Positions 1-9,138 of a stretch of DNA of 64,000 nucleotides are shown here, piece after piece; the stretch's first letter is position 1; every line of letters starts with the position of its first letter. A program made the translations under genes and the position numbers. Source of the stretch: Aquibium carbonis (GTDB lineage Bacteria; Pseudomonadota; Alphaproteobacteria; Rhizobiales; Rhizobiaceae); assembly GCF_003970795.1 (NCBI RefSeq), contig NZ_RWKW01000001.1:1-64000 (forward strand). The letters run 5' to 3'. The notes below the pieces were generated by a model that saw nothing but the letters and a program-made list of their open reading frames with translations, was not told the DNA's origin and ran no database searches.

Positions 1-134
1 TCGACGCCGGCCAGTTCCTCCGGCAGGCTTCCATCCCGAAGCGCCTTCATGTCGGCGACGAGGCAGTCGAGCTTCCGAAGGAGCCTCTCGAACCCCGGGC
101 TGTTCCCGTCGCCCTGCTTCCACTGCACGACCAT
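1..134 (-). CDS. Partial hypothetical protein running off the left edge
   Basis: Read on the minus strand, an ATG at 134 opens a frame that continues without a stop to base 1. It encodes about 44 residues beginning MVVQWKQGDGNSPGF, and codon third positions are mostly G or C as in real genes of this genome. The same frame continues upstream to a stop at about 163-165, so a TTG start near 152 is also possible. No family is recognised. The real length is unknown because the gene leaves the window. It could be a chance open frame; the coding-like codon use is the only support. Confidence 0.35.
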   Translation of the reverse strand, partial: MVVQWKQGDGNSPGFERLLRKLDCLVADMKALRDGSLPEELAGV

Positions 135-338
135 GTCGAAGGCCCTTCCTCTGTCGCCCAAGGATTCAGCGAATCACCACGATCGCCGGAACAGGCCCTG
201 CATACGGCGCCAAGGCGGGCGGCGTCGAGCCGGCCCGAAGTGGCGTCAACGACGCCGCAAGCATTGGTCGGCACGTGGCGGTGTGGTCGGAGTGGGAATC
301 CTGTGGAACCGCCAGGACAGGCGCGCTACGAGGGCCCA

Positions 339-602
339 ATGGATGTCCCGAGTGAGCTCTTGCGGGCGGCGCGCGTCGCCCTCGATATCGGTCAGCGAGA
401 GCTGGCCGCGCTGTCGGGCGTCGGCCAGAGAACCATCCTGCGCATCGAGCAGAACGACACGACCGTTTCGCTCGAGACGCGGCGCCGCCTGCAGGACGCC
501 TTCGAGAAGCAGGGCGTTGTTTTCGTTCCAGACGACGGCGTCTCAGGACCGGGACTACGGGTTCGCAGGGACCTTCTCATAAAGGGAAACCTTCGGTTCT
601 AG
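339..602 (+). CDS. Small XRE-family helix-turn-helix regulator
   Basis: The product is an 87-residue DNA-binding protein of the Cro/C1 (XRE) fold, probably a transcriptional repressor or antitoxin-like regulator. The helix-turn-helix is visible as RELAALSGVGQRTILRIE near residues 18-35, followed by SLETRRRLQDAFEKQGVVF, the usual layout of the compact rhizobial members. The ATG at 339 was chosen because it begins just before the domain and has AGGG six bases upstream; a frame open to 240 adds only unrelated low-complexity sequence. It resembles the second XRE gene in this window (48129-48383). It sits in an accessory-looking stretch that ends at the broken yifB. No partner toxin is visible. 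Target unknown. Confidence 0.75.
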   Translation: MDVPSELLRAARVALDIGQRELAALSGVGQRTILRIEQNDTTVSLETRRRLQDAFEKQGVVFVPDDGVSGPGLRVRRDLLIKGNLRF

Positions 603-1158
603 GGGATGGTCAAAGCCAATGGCGTGGAGGTCCTGTGGGGTGGATTTCTGCTCGCCGCCTCGGTGATTCGGACCCAAGAGAGCCGTTATCCAAGTGGCCA
701 TTCACAGGTTGACTGCAACGCGCGATTTTGCAGACGCCCAAGCAAACCTTCCTTGATCCGAGGGACGCGTGCTCCGCTGTCGTGCTCGATCCTACCGCCC
801 TGGGCTTTGCCAGTCATGCAGCCGCTGATTGCCTTCTCGGCCATGCCCATTACGTCCTCAGACATCAGCGGAAATTTCATTCGCGCAGCCTGGGAAGTTA
901 CGAGATAGCCGGAAGAGGCCACCTATTGTGCTACTCTCAGTGCGCCTGCGGCGGGCTCAAGAAGCCTCGCACAAACGGCATTGCAGAACCGTCTAGCTCA
1001 CCGCGTTGCAGCCGCTGTCGGGGTCGGCTTCGGCGAGTAGTAAGGCTCGCGCCGCCCCCGACAGCTACCCTCTCTGTCCTCTGCGTGCTTGGGTGAGCCA
1101 CCATCGGTGGCGCAAGGAGACGTGAGACCTTTGCATAGCTTATGCCGAATGTGTCAAA
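603..1158. other. Stretch without a convincing gene, left of the yifB break
   Basis: About 550 bases with open frames in several phases but none with consistent codon bias or a recognisable domain. One minus-strand frame (922 down to 686, GTG start, 78 residues) is the most protein-like but shows no family signature. A strong inverted repeat lies at 1014-1065. The region ends where homology to YifB begins abruptly, so it is probably part of inserted or rearranged DNA. Confidence 0.5.
1014..1065. repeat. Inverted repeat able to form a long hairpin
   Basis: GCTGTCGGGG at 1014-1023 is matched exactly by CCCCGACAGC at 1056-1065. The 32 bases between them can pair further (CGGCGAG against CTCGCGCCG with a bulge). 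No run of T follows, so it is not a typical intrinsic terminator. It lies about 95 bases left of the yifB break point. Confidence 0.5.
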
Positions 1159-2466
1159 AGAAGCCACTACGATCTCCCCATCGCGCTCGGGCTGATGGCG
1201 GCGCTGGGCGCGGTGCCCGGCGATGCGCTGGCCGGGTTCGTGGTGCTCGGCGAACTCTCGCTCGACGGCACGACCTCACCGGTCGACGGAACCCTGCCGG
1301 CGGCGATCGGCGCCAATGCGCTCGGCAAGGGGCTGATCTGCCCGCATGCCAGCGGCCCCGAGGCAGCTTGGGCAGGGGCCGAGGTCGAGATTCTCGCGCC
1401 GCGCAGCCTGATCGCTATCGCCAACCATTTTCGTGGCACGCAGGTCCTGACCCGCCCGCAGGCGCAGATCCGACCGCCGGCCCTGAACCTGCCCGACCTC
1501 GCCGACATCAAGGGCCAGGAAAGCGCCAAACGTGCGCTCGAGGTGGCTGCCGCCGGTGGGCACAATCTTCTGATGAGCGGCCCTCCAGGCTCCGGCAAGT
1601 CGATGCTGGCCCAACGCCTGCCATCCATCCTACCGCCTTTGTCGCCGCGCGAACTGCTGGAGGTGTCGATGATCGCCTCGATCGCGGGCGAACTGGCTGG
1701 CGGCAAGCTGTCGGACCGGCGACCCTTCCGCGCCCCGCACCATTCCGCTTCCATGGCTGCCATGGTCGGCGGCGGTCTGCGCGTCAAGCCGGGCGAGGCA
1801 TCGCTCGCCCATCACGGCATCCTCTTCCTCGACGAACTGCCCGAATTTGCCGCCCCGGTGCTCGATTCGCTGCGCCAGCCGCTCGAGACCGGCGAATGCG
1901 TCATAGCCCGCGCCAATGCCCGCGTCACCTATCCGGCGCGCGTCCAGCTGGTGGCGGCCATGAACCCTTGCCGCTGCGGCATGGCGGGTGAGCCCGGCCA
2001 TCGCTGCGCCCGCGGCCCGCGCTGCCAGGCCGACTACCAGGCGCGCATATCCGGGCCGCTGCTCGACCGAATCGACCTGCGCATCGAGGTGCCGGCCGTC
2101 TCCGCCGCCGACCTGACGCGGCATGCTCGATCCGAGACCAGCGCCGAGGTCGCAGCGCGCGTCGCGGCCGCCCGCCGCATCCAGCGCGAGCGTTTCGACG
2201 CGCGCGGTTTGCCAGGCATCGGTACCAATGCCCAGTGTGGTCCGGCGCTGATCGAGGAGATCGCGGCACCGGATGCCGCCGGTCTGGCGCTGTTGCGCGA
2301 GGCGTCGGAGAAGATGGGCTTTTCGGCCCGCGCCTATCACCGCGTTCTCAAGGTCGCGCGGACCCTGGCCGATCTCGATGGGGTCGAGACGGTCGGCCGC
2401 ATCCATCTGGCCGAAGCGATCTCCTATCGCGTCGGCGCCGACACGCAGGCGCGCCAGGCGGCGTGA
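1159..2466 (+). pseudogene. comM: 5'-truncated ComM/YifB AAA+ ATPase (Mg-chelatase family)
   Basis: The family is a hexameric AAA+ helicase-like protein (ComM) that in transformable bacteria promotes branch migration during DNA integration; full members are about 500-510 residues. Here homology begins abruptly at SHYDLPIALGLMAA (codons from about 1162). The preceding in-frame sequence, back to a TGA at 1123, is unrelated, so roughly the first 90 residues, including most of the N-terminal Lon-protease-like domain, are missing. From the first ATG (1195) 423 residues remain, with Walker A GPPGSGKS (129-136) and Walker B ILFLDEL (209-215), and the C-terminal domain intact to the stop. A shortened protein from ATG 1195 or GTG/CTG starts is possible, but no Shine-Dalgarno is seen. 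I infer a gene broken by insertion or rearrangement near 1155-1161. Confidence 0.85.
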
Positions 2467-2556
2467 CGCCGGGCTGGCGCGATGGGATCGGGGTGGGTGG
2501 CTGCATGGCAAGCGTCGCGGGTGGTTGCACACCCGCACGCACTGCCGCGCGCGCCA

Positions 2557-3171
2557 CTATTTGCGGACGGAGCCGACCATCATGTTCTGGTCGTCGACGA
2601 GGCTGACCCAGCGGCCGGTGTGGCTGCTGGCCTGCCGCTTCAGGAAGCGGTAGCCGGTCTGGTCCCAGGTCTTCACCTCGTCGGTGAGGTTGTCGAGAAT
2701 CAGATCACCCATGTCGGAGCGCACCGTCAGCACGGCATGGCCTTCGCCGTTCTTCTTGCGCACCACGGTGATCAGAAGGTTCGACAGGGGGATCACGCGC
2801 GAAAGCTGCCGACGCTTCTCCAGCACATAATCCTCGCAGTCGCCGACGCCATCGTCGGGATAGGCCCAGACCTCGTCCTTGCCATAGATGTCGAAGTCGG
2901 ACATCGGCCGAACGGCGGCGTTCACGGCGACGTTGACGTCATTGACGCTGGTCCACAGCGAAGGCGACATCCGGACCGGCCCGCGATCGGGCGTAACGAT
3001 CGCGCATTCGGCGGGATTGGCCTTGCAGAAGTCATAGTGGCCGATGGGCTGCGACGTGAGACCGCTGGTCCCGAGCGATTGGGCGAAGGCCACGCCGGTC
3101 ACGATGCCGCCAAGGCTGGCATATCCTGCGAGAGCGACAAGAGCGCCCGCCAGCCTGAACTTGGAAACCAT
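2557..3171 (-). CDS. Transglutaminase-like cysteine peptidase (BTLCP family), exported
   Basis: This is a bacterial transglutaminase-like cysteine peptidase (PF06035 type), often found with type I-secreted adhesins or as a periplasmic protease in alphaproteobacteria. The start at 3171 gives 204 residues beginning MVSKFRLAGALVAL, an N-terminal signal segment ending near AFAQ; GCGAGG lies about 8 bases upstream, whereas the further GTG/ATG-type start at 3207 adds only a charged tail. The catalytic triad is visible: Cys in VGDCEDYV, His in GEGHAVL and Asp in LDNLTDE. No LapD/LapA-like partner is next to it. It is convergent with the yifB fragment. Family assignment is firm; substrate is unknown. 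Confidence 0.88.
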   Translation of the reverse strand: MVSKFRLAGALVALAGYASLGGIVTGVAFAQSLGTSGLTSQPIGHYDFCKANPAECAIVTPDRGPVRMSPSLWTSVNDVNVAVNAAVRPMSDFDIYGKDEVWAYPDDGVGDCEDYVLEKRRQLSRVIPLSNLLITVVRKKNGEGHAVLTVRSDMGDLILDNLTDEVKTWDQTGYRFLKRQASSHTGRWVSLVDDQNMMVGSVRK

Positions 3172-3409
3172 CCGCAAAACCTCGCCCCGGCGCTTCGTCG
3201 TTAACAAAAAGTTAAAGGGCGATACCGATTCGTGTCAATCGACAATGCCGACGCTGCAGTTTTATGGTTACCGGCGTGGTGTTTGTGACACATCCATGTC
3301 ACGTCGCTGCGACGCCACGGTTTGCCCCGGCCTGTCGGACAGCGAGTTGTCCAGACGCGGCTGGCGCGCGTCGAAAGCACGGGTGGGCGACAGGGTCCCT
3401 CAGATCGGG

Positions 3410-3844
3410 TCAGTCCCCGTCGACCCTGCCACGCATCTTCTTGATCGTCGAGCGGCCGGATTTCTCCTTCAGGCGTCTTTCAACGGCGCCACGCGACGGC
3501 TTCGTCTTCTTGCGCGGCGGCGGCGGCGGTTCGGCCGCCTTGGCGACCAGCGCAAAAAGCCTGTCGCGCGCGTCGGCACGGTTGCGCTCCTGCGTGCGGA
3601 AGCGGCCGGCCTCGATCACGATCGCCCCGTCCTTGGTCGCACGTTGCCCCGCCAGCTTGATCGTGCGTTCGCGCACCCGCTCCGACAGGCCGGGCGCGTT
3701 CGCCGCGTCGAAGCGAAGTTGCACCGCCGTCGCCACCTTGTTGACGTTCTGGCCACCGGGGCCCGAGGCGCGGATGAAGGTTTCCTCGAGTTCGTCCTCG
3801 CTGATGCGCGCGCCGGGCGCGATGTCGAATATGACGCTCGCCAT
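3410..3844 (-). CDS. arfB: Alternative ribosome-rescue factor ArfB (peptidyl-tRNA hydrolase)
   Basis: ArfB (YaeJ) frees ribosomes stalled on messages lacking a stop codon by hydrolysing peptidyl-tRNA, with a basic C-terminal tail entering the empty mRNA channel. The 144-residue product carries the release-factor GGQ motif in ASGPGGQNVNKV (about residues 27-38) and ends in a lysine/arginine-rich tail (PRKKTKPSRGAVERRLKEK), both diagnostic, and lacks the other domains of RF1/RF2. Its ATG overlaps the stop of the upstream nitroreductase gene (TGATG), so the two are co-transcribed and probably translationally coupled. Confidence 0.93.
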   Translation of the reverse strand: MASVIFDIAPGARISEDELEETFIRASGPGGQNVNKVATAVQLRFDAANAPGLSERVRERTIKLAGQRATKDGAIVIEAGRFRTQERNRADARDRLFALVAKAAEPPPPPRKKTKPSRGAVERRLKEKSGRSTIKKMRGRVDGD

Positions 3845-4509
3845 CAGATCCAGACCGAGACGTCGTCGAGGCTCTTGCGGCGGATGTCCGGCACCTTCGC
3901 CCCGGCGGCCGGATAGCCCGCCACCAGCAGGATCAGCGCCTTCTCGTTGTCGGGACGACCGCAGATGGCGTTCAGGAAGCCCATCGGCGAGGGGGTGTGG
4001 GTCAGGGTGGCGAGCCCGGCCCCGTGCAGAGCCGCGATCAGGAAACCGCAGGCGATGCCGACCGATTCAGGCACGTAGTAATGCTTGACGCGGCTGCCGT
4101 CGGTGCCAAGGCCGTAGCGCTGGCCGAAAATCGCGATCAGCCAGGGCGCCGTTTCCAGGAACGGCTTGTCGGCGTCGGTGCCGAGCGGGGCCAGCGCCCG
4201 CAGCCATTCGTCGGAGGCACGGCCGGCGTAGAAGTTCCGCTCTTCCTCCTCGGCCGCTTCGCGAATGCGTCGCTTGACCTGATGGTCGGAGATGCAGGCG
4301 AAAGTCCAGGGCTGCTGGTTGGCGCCCGATGGCGCGCTGGCAGCCGTCATCACGCAGTCTGCGATGACCTCGCGGGGGACCGGCCGGTCGGAGAAGTCGC
4401 GCACGGTGCGCCGTTGCGCCATCAGGGTACGATAATCCCGCGCCCGCCGAGACATCTCGTCCTCGCCGAGTGGCGCGAAGTCAAGAGGGATCTCGGCTTT
4501 CTGGTCCAT
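3844..4509 (-). CDS. Nitroreductase-family flavoprotein
   Basis: The 221-residue product belongs to the FMN-dependent nitroreductase superfamily. The FMN-phosphate binding start [13 protein letters not shown] (about 33-45) and the [10 protein letters not shown] motif (about 58-67) are visible, with the downstream [19 protein letters not shown] helix typical of the dimer core. The length and the second motif resemble the BluB/iodotyrosine-dehalogenase-like branch rather than NfsB. The reaction cannot be read from sequence. It is the first gene of a two-gene unit with arfB, overlapping by one base pair group at 3844-3846. Confidence 0.85.
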   Translation of the reverse strand: MDQKAEIPLDFAPLGEDEMSRRARDYRTLMAQRRTVRDFSDRPVPREVIADCVMTAASAPSGANQQPWTFACISDHQVKRRIREAAEEEERNFYAGRASDEWLRALAPLGTDADKPFLETAPWLIAIFGQRYGLGTDGSRVKHYYVPESVGIACGFLIAALHGAGLATLTHTPSPMGFLNAICGRPDNEKALILLVAGYPAAGAKVPDIRRKSLDDVSVWI

Positions 4510-4580
4510 GGCGTGCTCCTGCGCCGCGAAATGGAGGACACTTTGCGTGCGGCGGTCGTCTGCCTTGCCTGCCCAGCGAC

Positions 4581-4607
4581 AAAGGCCCGGCGGGTTGCGC
4601 CGGGCCT
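4581..4607 (-). terminator. Putative intrinsic terminator of pckA
   Basis: AGGCCCGGC (4583-4591) pairs with GCCGGGCCT (4599-4607). Read in the pckA direction (minus strand) the hairpin is followed by TTTG, a short T tract. It lies 30 bases past the pckA stop and before the nitroreductase start. Confidence 0.6.
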
Positions 4608-4638
4608 CATCATATCGTGTCGAATGCGGAGCGGAAAG

Positions 4639-6249
4639 CTACTCGGCGGCTTCCTGCACCCGCGGTGCCGCGCCCATCACGCTGTCGTCGACATGGGTTT
4701 CGAACTTGCCGAAATTGTCGACGAACATGTTCACGAGCTTGCGGGCCTGCGCGTCGTAGGCGGCCTTGTCGGTCCAGGTCGATCGCGGGTCGAGGATGGA
4801 GCCGTCGACACCCGGGACCGCCACGGGCACCGCAAAGCCGAAATTCGGGTCGGTGCGGAATTCCACCTGGTTGAGCGAACCGTCGAGTGCGGCTGTCAAC
4901 AGGGCGCGCGTCGCCTTGATCGGCATGCGCCGGCCGGTGCCGTAGGCGCCGCCGGTCCAGCCGGTGTTGACGAGCCAGCAGTCGACGCCATGGCGTGCGA
5001 TGAGCGCGCGTAGCAGGTTGCCATACTCCGAAGGGTGCCGGGGCATGAACGGTGCGCCGAAACAGGTCGAGAACGTCGCCTCGGGTTCGGTCACGCCTTT
5101 CTCCGTGCCGGCCACCTTGGCGGTGTATCCCGACAGGAAGTGGTACATGGCCTGCGCGGGCGTCAGCTTGGCGATGGGCGGCATCACGCCGAAAGCATCG
5201 GCCGTCAGCATGATGATGTTTTTCGGGTGCCCGGCAATCCCCGTCTCGCTCGCATTGGGGATGAAGTGAAGCGGGTAGGCGCAGCGCGTGTTTTCGGTCA
5301 GCGAACCGTCGTCGAAGTCCGGCACGCGGTTCGCATCCAGCACGACGTTCTCCAGCACCGTGCCGAAGCGCTGCGTGGTGGCGAAGATCTCCGGCTCGGC
5401 TTCGGCCGACAGGCGAATCGTCTTGGCATAGCAGCCGCCCTCGAAGTTGAAGATGCCGTCTTCGCCCCAGCCGTGCTCGTCGTCGCCCACCAGGGTCCGC
5501 GCCGGGTCGGCCGACAGCGTCGTCTTGCCGGTGCCCGAAAGGCCGAAGAACACGGCGGCGTCGCCGTCCGACCCGACATTGGCCGAACAGTGCATCGGCA
5601 TCACACCGCTCTCGGGCAGAAGGTAGTTGAGCGCCGTGAAGACCGACTTCTTCATCTCGCCGGCATAGGACGTGCCGCCGATCAGTACGATCATGCGGGT
5701 GAAGTCCACGGCGATGATCGTCTCGGTGCGCGCGCCGTGTCGGCTGGCGTCGGCCTTGAACGAAGGCAGGTCGATGATCGTCAGTTTCGGCACGAAACTG
5801 GCGAGCTCGCTGCGCTGGGGACGGATCAGCAGGTTGCGGATGAACAGCGAGTGCCAGGCATATTCGGTGATGACGCGCGTCGACAGGCGGTTTTCCGGAT
5901 CGGCGCCACCAATCAAATCCTGCACGAACAGTTCGCGGTTCTTCGCGTGGGCAAGGAAGTCTGCAAGAAGCGTGTCGAACTGATGCGGCGTCAGAGGCCT
6001 GTTGTTGTCCCACCAGACTTGGCTGTCGGTGGCTGCATCGCGGACGATGAACTTGTCCTTGGGCGAGCGGCCGGTGTGCTGGCCCGTCAGCGCCACCAGG
6101 GCGCCATGCGCGGTCAGGCGTGCCTCGCCGCGTCGAATCGCCTCCTCGTAGAGATCGGCCTCGCCGAGATTGTAGTAGACCTTGCCCGCATCCGTCAGTC
6201 CCGCAACCTCGATCCCGCAGGCGGGATTACGCGTTCCGATTTCCTGCAT
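4639..6249 (-). CDS. pckA: Phosphoenolpyruvate carboxykinase (ATP)
   Basis: PckA converts oxaloacetate and ATP to phosphoenolpyruvate, CO2 and ADP, the first step of gluconeogenesis and essential for growth of rhizobia on C4-dicarboxylates. From ATG 6249 it is 536 residues ([12 protein letters not shown]...), the length of the Rhizobium enzyme. AGGGAG is 8 bases upstream, so the in-frame start at 6297 is rejected. The kinase-1a P-loop [11 protein letters not shown] (236-246) and the substrate-site [11 protein letters not shown] (191-201) are intact, as is the HCSAN metal-site motif. It is divergent from chvI across an AT-rich 349-bp gap. In rhizobia ChvI/ChvG influences pckA expression, which fits this arrangement. 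Confidence 0.97.
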   Translation of the reverse strand: MQEIGTRNPACGIEVAGLTDAGKVYYNLGEADLYEEAIRRGEARLTAHGALVALTGQHTGRSPKDKFIVRDAATDSQVWWDNNRPLTPHQFDTLLADFLAHAKNRELFVQDLIGGADPENRLSTRVITEYAWHSLFIRNLLIRPQRSELASFVPKLTIIDLPSFKADASRHGARTETIIAVDFTRMIVLIGGTSYAGEMKKSVFTALNYLLPESGVMPMHCSANVGSDGDAAVFFGLSGTGKTTLSADPARTLVGDDEHGWGEDGIFNFEGGCYAKTIRLSAEAEPEIFATTQRFGTVLENVVLDANRVPDFDDGSLTENTRCAYPLHFIPNASETGIAGHPKNIIMLTADAFGVMPPIAKLTPAQAMYHFLSGYTAKVAGTEKGVTEPEATFSTCFGAPFMPRHPSEYGNLLRALIARHGVDCWLVNTGWTGGAYGTGRRMPIKATRALLTAALDGSLNQVEFRTDPNFGFAVPVAVPGVDGSILDPRSTWTDKAAYDAQARKLVNMFVDNFGKFETHVDDSVMGAAPRVQEAAE

Positions 6250-6349
6250 TCCAATCACTCCCTGCATCGCGAAACACGCTCGCCCGATCGACGGCATGCG
6301 GGATCGGAATGATCGACGCAGACGTCACTGAACGGGAGAAACAGAAAAG

Positions 6350-6412
6350 GTCTTTGATTTCAAATCATTAATCGATTTAAAGTTTTGAAATCCGTTTAAA
6401 TCGTTTAAAGAG
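6350..6412. promoter_or_regulatory. AT-rich control region between pckA and chvI with repeated half-sites
   Basis: The pckA-chvI gap (6250-6598) contains no gene. Within it is a block far richer in A and T than its surroundings, with an exact small palindrome GATTTCAAATC (6356-6366) and a near-direct repeat AATCGATTTAAAG (6370-6382) / AATCGTTTAAAG (6399-6410). Such clustered half-sites suggest binding of one or more regulators controlling the divergent promoters. Which protein binds is not evident. Confidence 0.45.
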
Positions 6413-6598
6413 TGGTCGCCGAACTCGAAACGAACCATATCCGCGCCAGGGCGTTGCGAAAGAGGCATCGGACCGGAATCGGGCCCGCGACGGTGTCATG
6501 AAGCGGCCGAGTATGCTATGGCCGGGTGGCTGTGCCACATTTTGTACCCAATTTGTCCGCCTATACCCTTCTCCTGCAGCAGGAAGGGACGCCCGCTC

Positions 6599-7318
6599 AT
6601 GAGGGATATGCTTGATATGGCAACGATCGCGCTAGTCGACGACGACCGCAACATCCTGACCTCGGTGTCCATCGCGCTGGAGTCGGAAGGGTATCGGGTC
6701 GAGACCTACACGGACGGGGCGTCCGCGCTCGAGGGCTTCGCGGCCCGCCCGCCAACGCTTGCCGTGCTCGACATCAAGATGCCGCGCATGGACGGGATGG
6801 AACTCCTGCGCCGACTGCGCCAGAAGAGCGACCTGCCCGTCATCTTCCTCACTTCCAAGGACGACGAGATCGACGAACTCTTCGGCCTCAAGATGGGCGC
6901 TGACGATTTCATTCGGAAGCCATTTTCCCAGCGCCTGCTGGTCGAGCGGGTCAAGGCCGTGCTGCGGCGCGCCAACGCGCGTGAAGCGGCGGCCAAGTCG
7001 CCGACCCCGCAGACCAAATCGCTCGAGCGTGGGCAACTGGTCATGGACCAGGAGCGCCACACCTGCACCTGGAAGGGCGAGCCGGTCACGCTGACGGTCA
7101 CGGAATTCCTGATCCTTCACTCGCTGGCGCAGCGTCCCGGCGTCGTGAAAAGCCGCGATTCCCTCATGGATTCGGCTTATGACGAACAGGTCTACGTTGA
7201 CGACCGGACGATTGACAGCCACATCAAGCGGCTGAGGAAGAAGTTCAAGGCGGTCGACGACGACTTCGACATGATCGAAACGCTCTATGGGGTGGGCTAT
7301 CGCTTCCGCGAGATGTAG
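6599..7318 (+). CDS. chvI: Response regulator ChvI
   Basis: ChvI is the OmpR-family DNA-binding partner of the membrane kinase ChvG (ExoS); together they control envelope, exopolysaccharide, acid response and central metabolism genes. The receiver domain shows ALVDDDRN, the phospho-acceptor Asp in [12 protein letters not shown], and LTSKDDE; the C-terminal winged helix ends [15 protein letters not shown]. Two starts are plausible: ATG 6599 (AGGAAGGG 10 bases upstream) or ATG 6617, which starts [10 protein letters not shown] and makes the acceptor Asp52 as in characterised ChvI. The longer frame back to 6518 is rejected. The gene is followed 45 bases later by chvG. Confidence 0.96.
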   Translation: MRDMLDMATIALVDDDRNILTSVSIALESEGYRVETYTDGASALEGFAARPPTLAVLDIKMPRMDGMELLRRLRQKSDLPVIFLTSKDDEIDELFGLKMGADDFIRKPFSQRLLVERVKAVLRRANAREAAAKSPTPQTKSLERGQLVMDQERHTCTWKGEPVTLTVTEFLILHSLAQRPGVVKSRDSLMDSAYDEQVYVDDRTIDSHIKRLRKKFKAVDDDFDMIETLYGVGYRFREM

Positions 7319-7363
7319 GCGCTCGACGCTTCGGCCTCGTGACGTGGCGGAACCCGGCAGGAT

Positions 7364-9133
7364 ATGGTAGCCGAAACGACACCCGCTGAAACGAGGACGA
7401 CCAACGGGCAGCGCGTGCCAGCCGTCCTGCGATGGTTCACGCTGCCGTTGCGGCGGTTCTTCGGCCACCACGTCTTCTCGTCGCTCACCCGCCGGATTTT
7501 GTATCTCAATCTGGCCGGTCTCGGCGTGCTGGTGCTTGGCATCCTTTACCTGAACCAGTTTCGCGACGGACTGATCGAGGCGCGGGTCGAGAGCCTGATG
7601 ACCCAGGGTGAGATCATCGCCGCCGCCATCGCGGCGTCGGCGACGGTCGAAACCGATACCATTACCATCGATCCCGAGAAGCTGCTCGAATTGCAGGCCG
7701 GCGAGAGCCTCGCGCCGGGCTCTGACCAACTCGACAGTCTCGACTTTCCAATCAATCCGGAGCGTGTTGCGCCGGTTCTGCGCCGGCTTATTTCGCCGAC
7801 GCGCACGCGCGCCCGCATCTACGATCGCGACGCCAATCTGGTCCTTGATTCACGCCATCTCTACTCGCGCGGCCAGATCCTGCGCTACGATCTGCCGCCG
7901 CTCGACGACACCGAAAGCGACTTGATGGATCGCGTCGAGGACTTCGTCTACGGCTTCTTCCAACGCAAGGATCTGCCAATCTACCGCGAGCAGCCGGGCG
8001 GCAATGGCGCAGCCTATCCCGAAGTTGTGAATGCGCTCATCGGCAGTCCGGGCTTCGTGGTGCGCATCAGCGAGAAGGGCGAGATGATCGTTTCCGTCGC
8101 CGTGCCGGTGCAGCGTTTTCGCGCAGTTCTCGGCGTGCTGCTGCTTTCCACCCAAGGCGGCGACATCGACAAGATCGTCTCCGACGAGCGCAAGGCGATC
8201 TTCCGCGTCTTCGGCGTCGCGGCGCTGGTCACCGCCACGCTGTCGCTGCTGCTCGCCTCCACCATCGCCAATCCGCTTCGCCGCCTTTCGGCTGCGGCGG
8301 TTCGGGTGCGGCGCGGCGTCCGAAGCCGCGAGGAAATTCCCGACTTCTCCGATCGCCAGGACGAGATCGGCAATCTGTCCGTCGCGCTGCGCGACATGAC
8401 CAACGCGCTCTATGCGCGCATCGACGCCATCGAGAGCTTCGCAGCCGATGTCTCGCACGAACTGAAGAATCCGCTGACATCGCTTCGAAGCGCCGTGGAA
8501 ACGCTGCCGCTGGCGCGCAACGAGACGAACCGCGAACGGCTGCTCGAGATCATCATGCATGACGTTCACCGTCTCGACCGGCTGATCACCGACATTTCCG
8601 ATGCCTCGCGCCTCGACGCCGAACTCGCCCGTGAGGACGCCTCGCCGGTCGATCTGAAGAAGCTGGTCGCCGACATCGTCGCCCTGTCGCGCGAACAGAC
8701 ACGCTACAAGAAGACCGTCGCGATCGAGATGAAGGTCGGCAAGGACAATGGCCGCAGCTTCAGCGTCGCCGGTCACGATCTGCGGCTGGGGCAGGTCATC
8801 ACCAATCTCGTCGACAATGCTCGCTCCTTCGTGCCCGACGAGGGTGGACGCATCGTCGTCGGCATTTCCCGCACTGCCAGCCACGTGCTCGTGACCGTCG
8901 AGGACAATGGCCCCGGCATCCGCGCCGAGAGCATCGAGCGGATCTTCGAGCGCTTCTACACCGATCGGCCGTCGACTGAAGCCTTCGGCCAGAATTCCGG
9001 CCTTGGACTCTCGATCAGCCGGCAGATCGTCGAGGCTCACGGCGGGTCGCTCACGGCCGAGAACATCGTGGGAGGCAAGCCCGGCGACGTTCGGGGCGCT
9101 CGCTTCGTGATGACGCTGCCGGCCGAGGACTGA
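7364..9133 (+). CDS. chvG: Sensor histidine kinase ChvG (ExoS)
   Basis: This inner-membrane kinase senses envelope or acid stress, and its periplasmic domain is normally held in check by ExoR. The 589-residue protein has a cytoplasmic N-terminus, a first membrane segment (about 45-66, ILYLNLAGLGVLVLGILYL), a periplasmic sensor (about 67-277), a second membrane segment (about 278-298), a HAMP region, the H-box DVSHELKNPLTSLRS with His365, and N, G1 and G2 boxes (NLVDNARSF, VEDNGPGI, GLGLSIS). It is preceded by chvI and followed five bases later by hprK, a conserved rhizobial arrangement that links the kinase to the phosphotransferase genes. Confidence 0.96.
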   Translation: MVAETTPAETRTTNGQRVPAVLRWFTLPLRRFFGHHVFSSLTRRILYLNLAGLGVLVLGILYLNQFRDGLIEARVESLMTQGEIIAAAIAASATVETDTITIDPEKLLELQAGESLAPGSDQLDSLDFPINPERVAPVLRRLISPTRTRARIYDRDANLVLDSRHLYSRGQILRYDLPPLDDTESDLMDRVEDFVYGFFQRKDLPIYREQPGGNGAAYPEVVNALIGSPGFVVRISEKGEMIVSVAVPVQRFRAVLGVLLLSTQGGDIDKIVSDERKAIFRVFGVAALVTATLSLLLASTIANPLRRLSAAAVRVRRGVRSREEIPDFSDRQDEIGNLSVALRDMTNALYARIDAIESFAADVSHELKNPLTSLRSAVETLPLARNETNRERLLEIIMHDVHRLDRLITDISDASRLDAELAREDASPVDLKKLVADIVALSREQTRYKKTVAIEMKVGKDNGRSFSVAGHDLRLGQVITNLVDNARSFVPDEGGRIVVGISRTASHVLVTVEDNGPGIRAESIERIFERFYTDRPSTEAFGQNSGLGLSISRQIVEAHGGSLTAENIVGGKPGDVRGARFVMTLPAED

Positions 9134-9138
9134 GGGCC

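Noticed and set aside
686-922. Minus-strand 78-residue frame in the left accessory stretch
   Set aside because: GTG start, mixed codon use, no domain, no ribosome site. It could be real but cannot be supported.
606-1096. Plus-strand frames of 100-120 codons left of yifB
   Set aside because: No consistent codon bias or family signature; they overlap each other in different phases.
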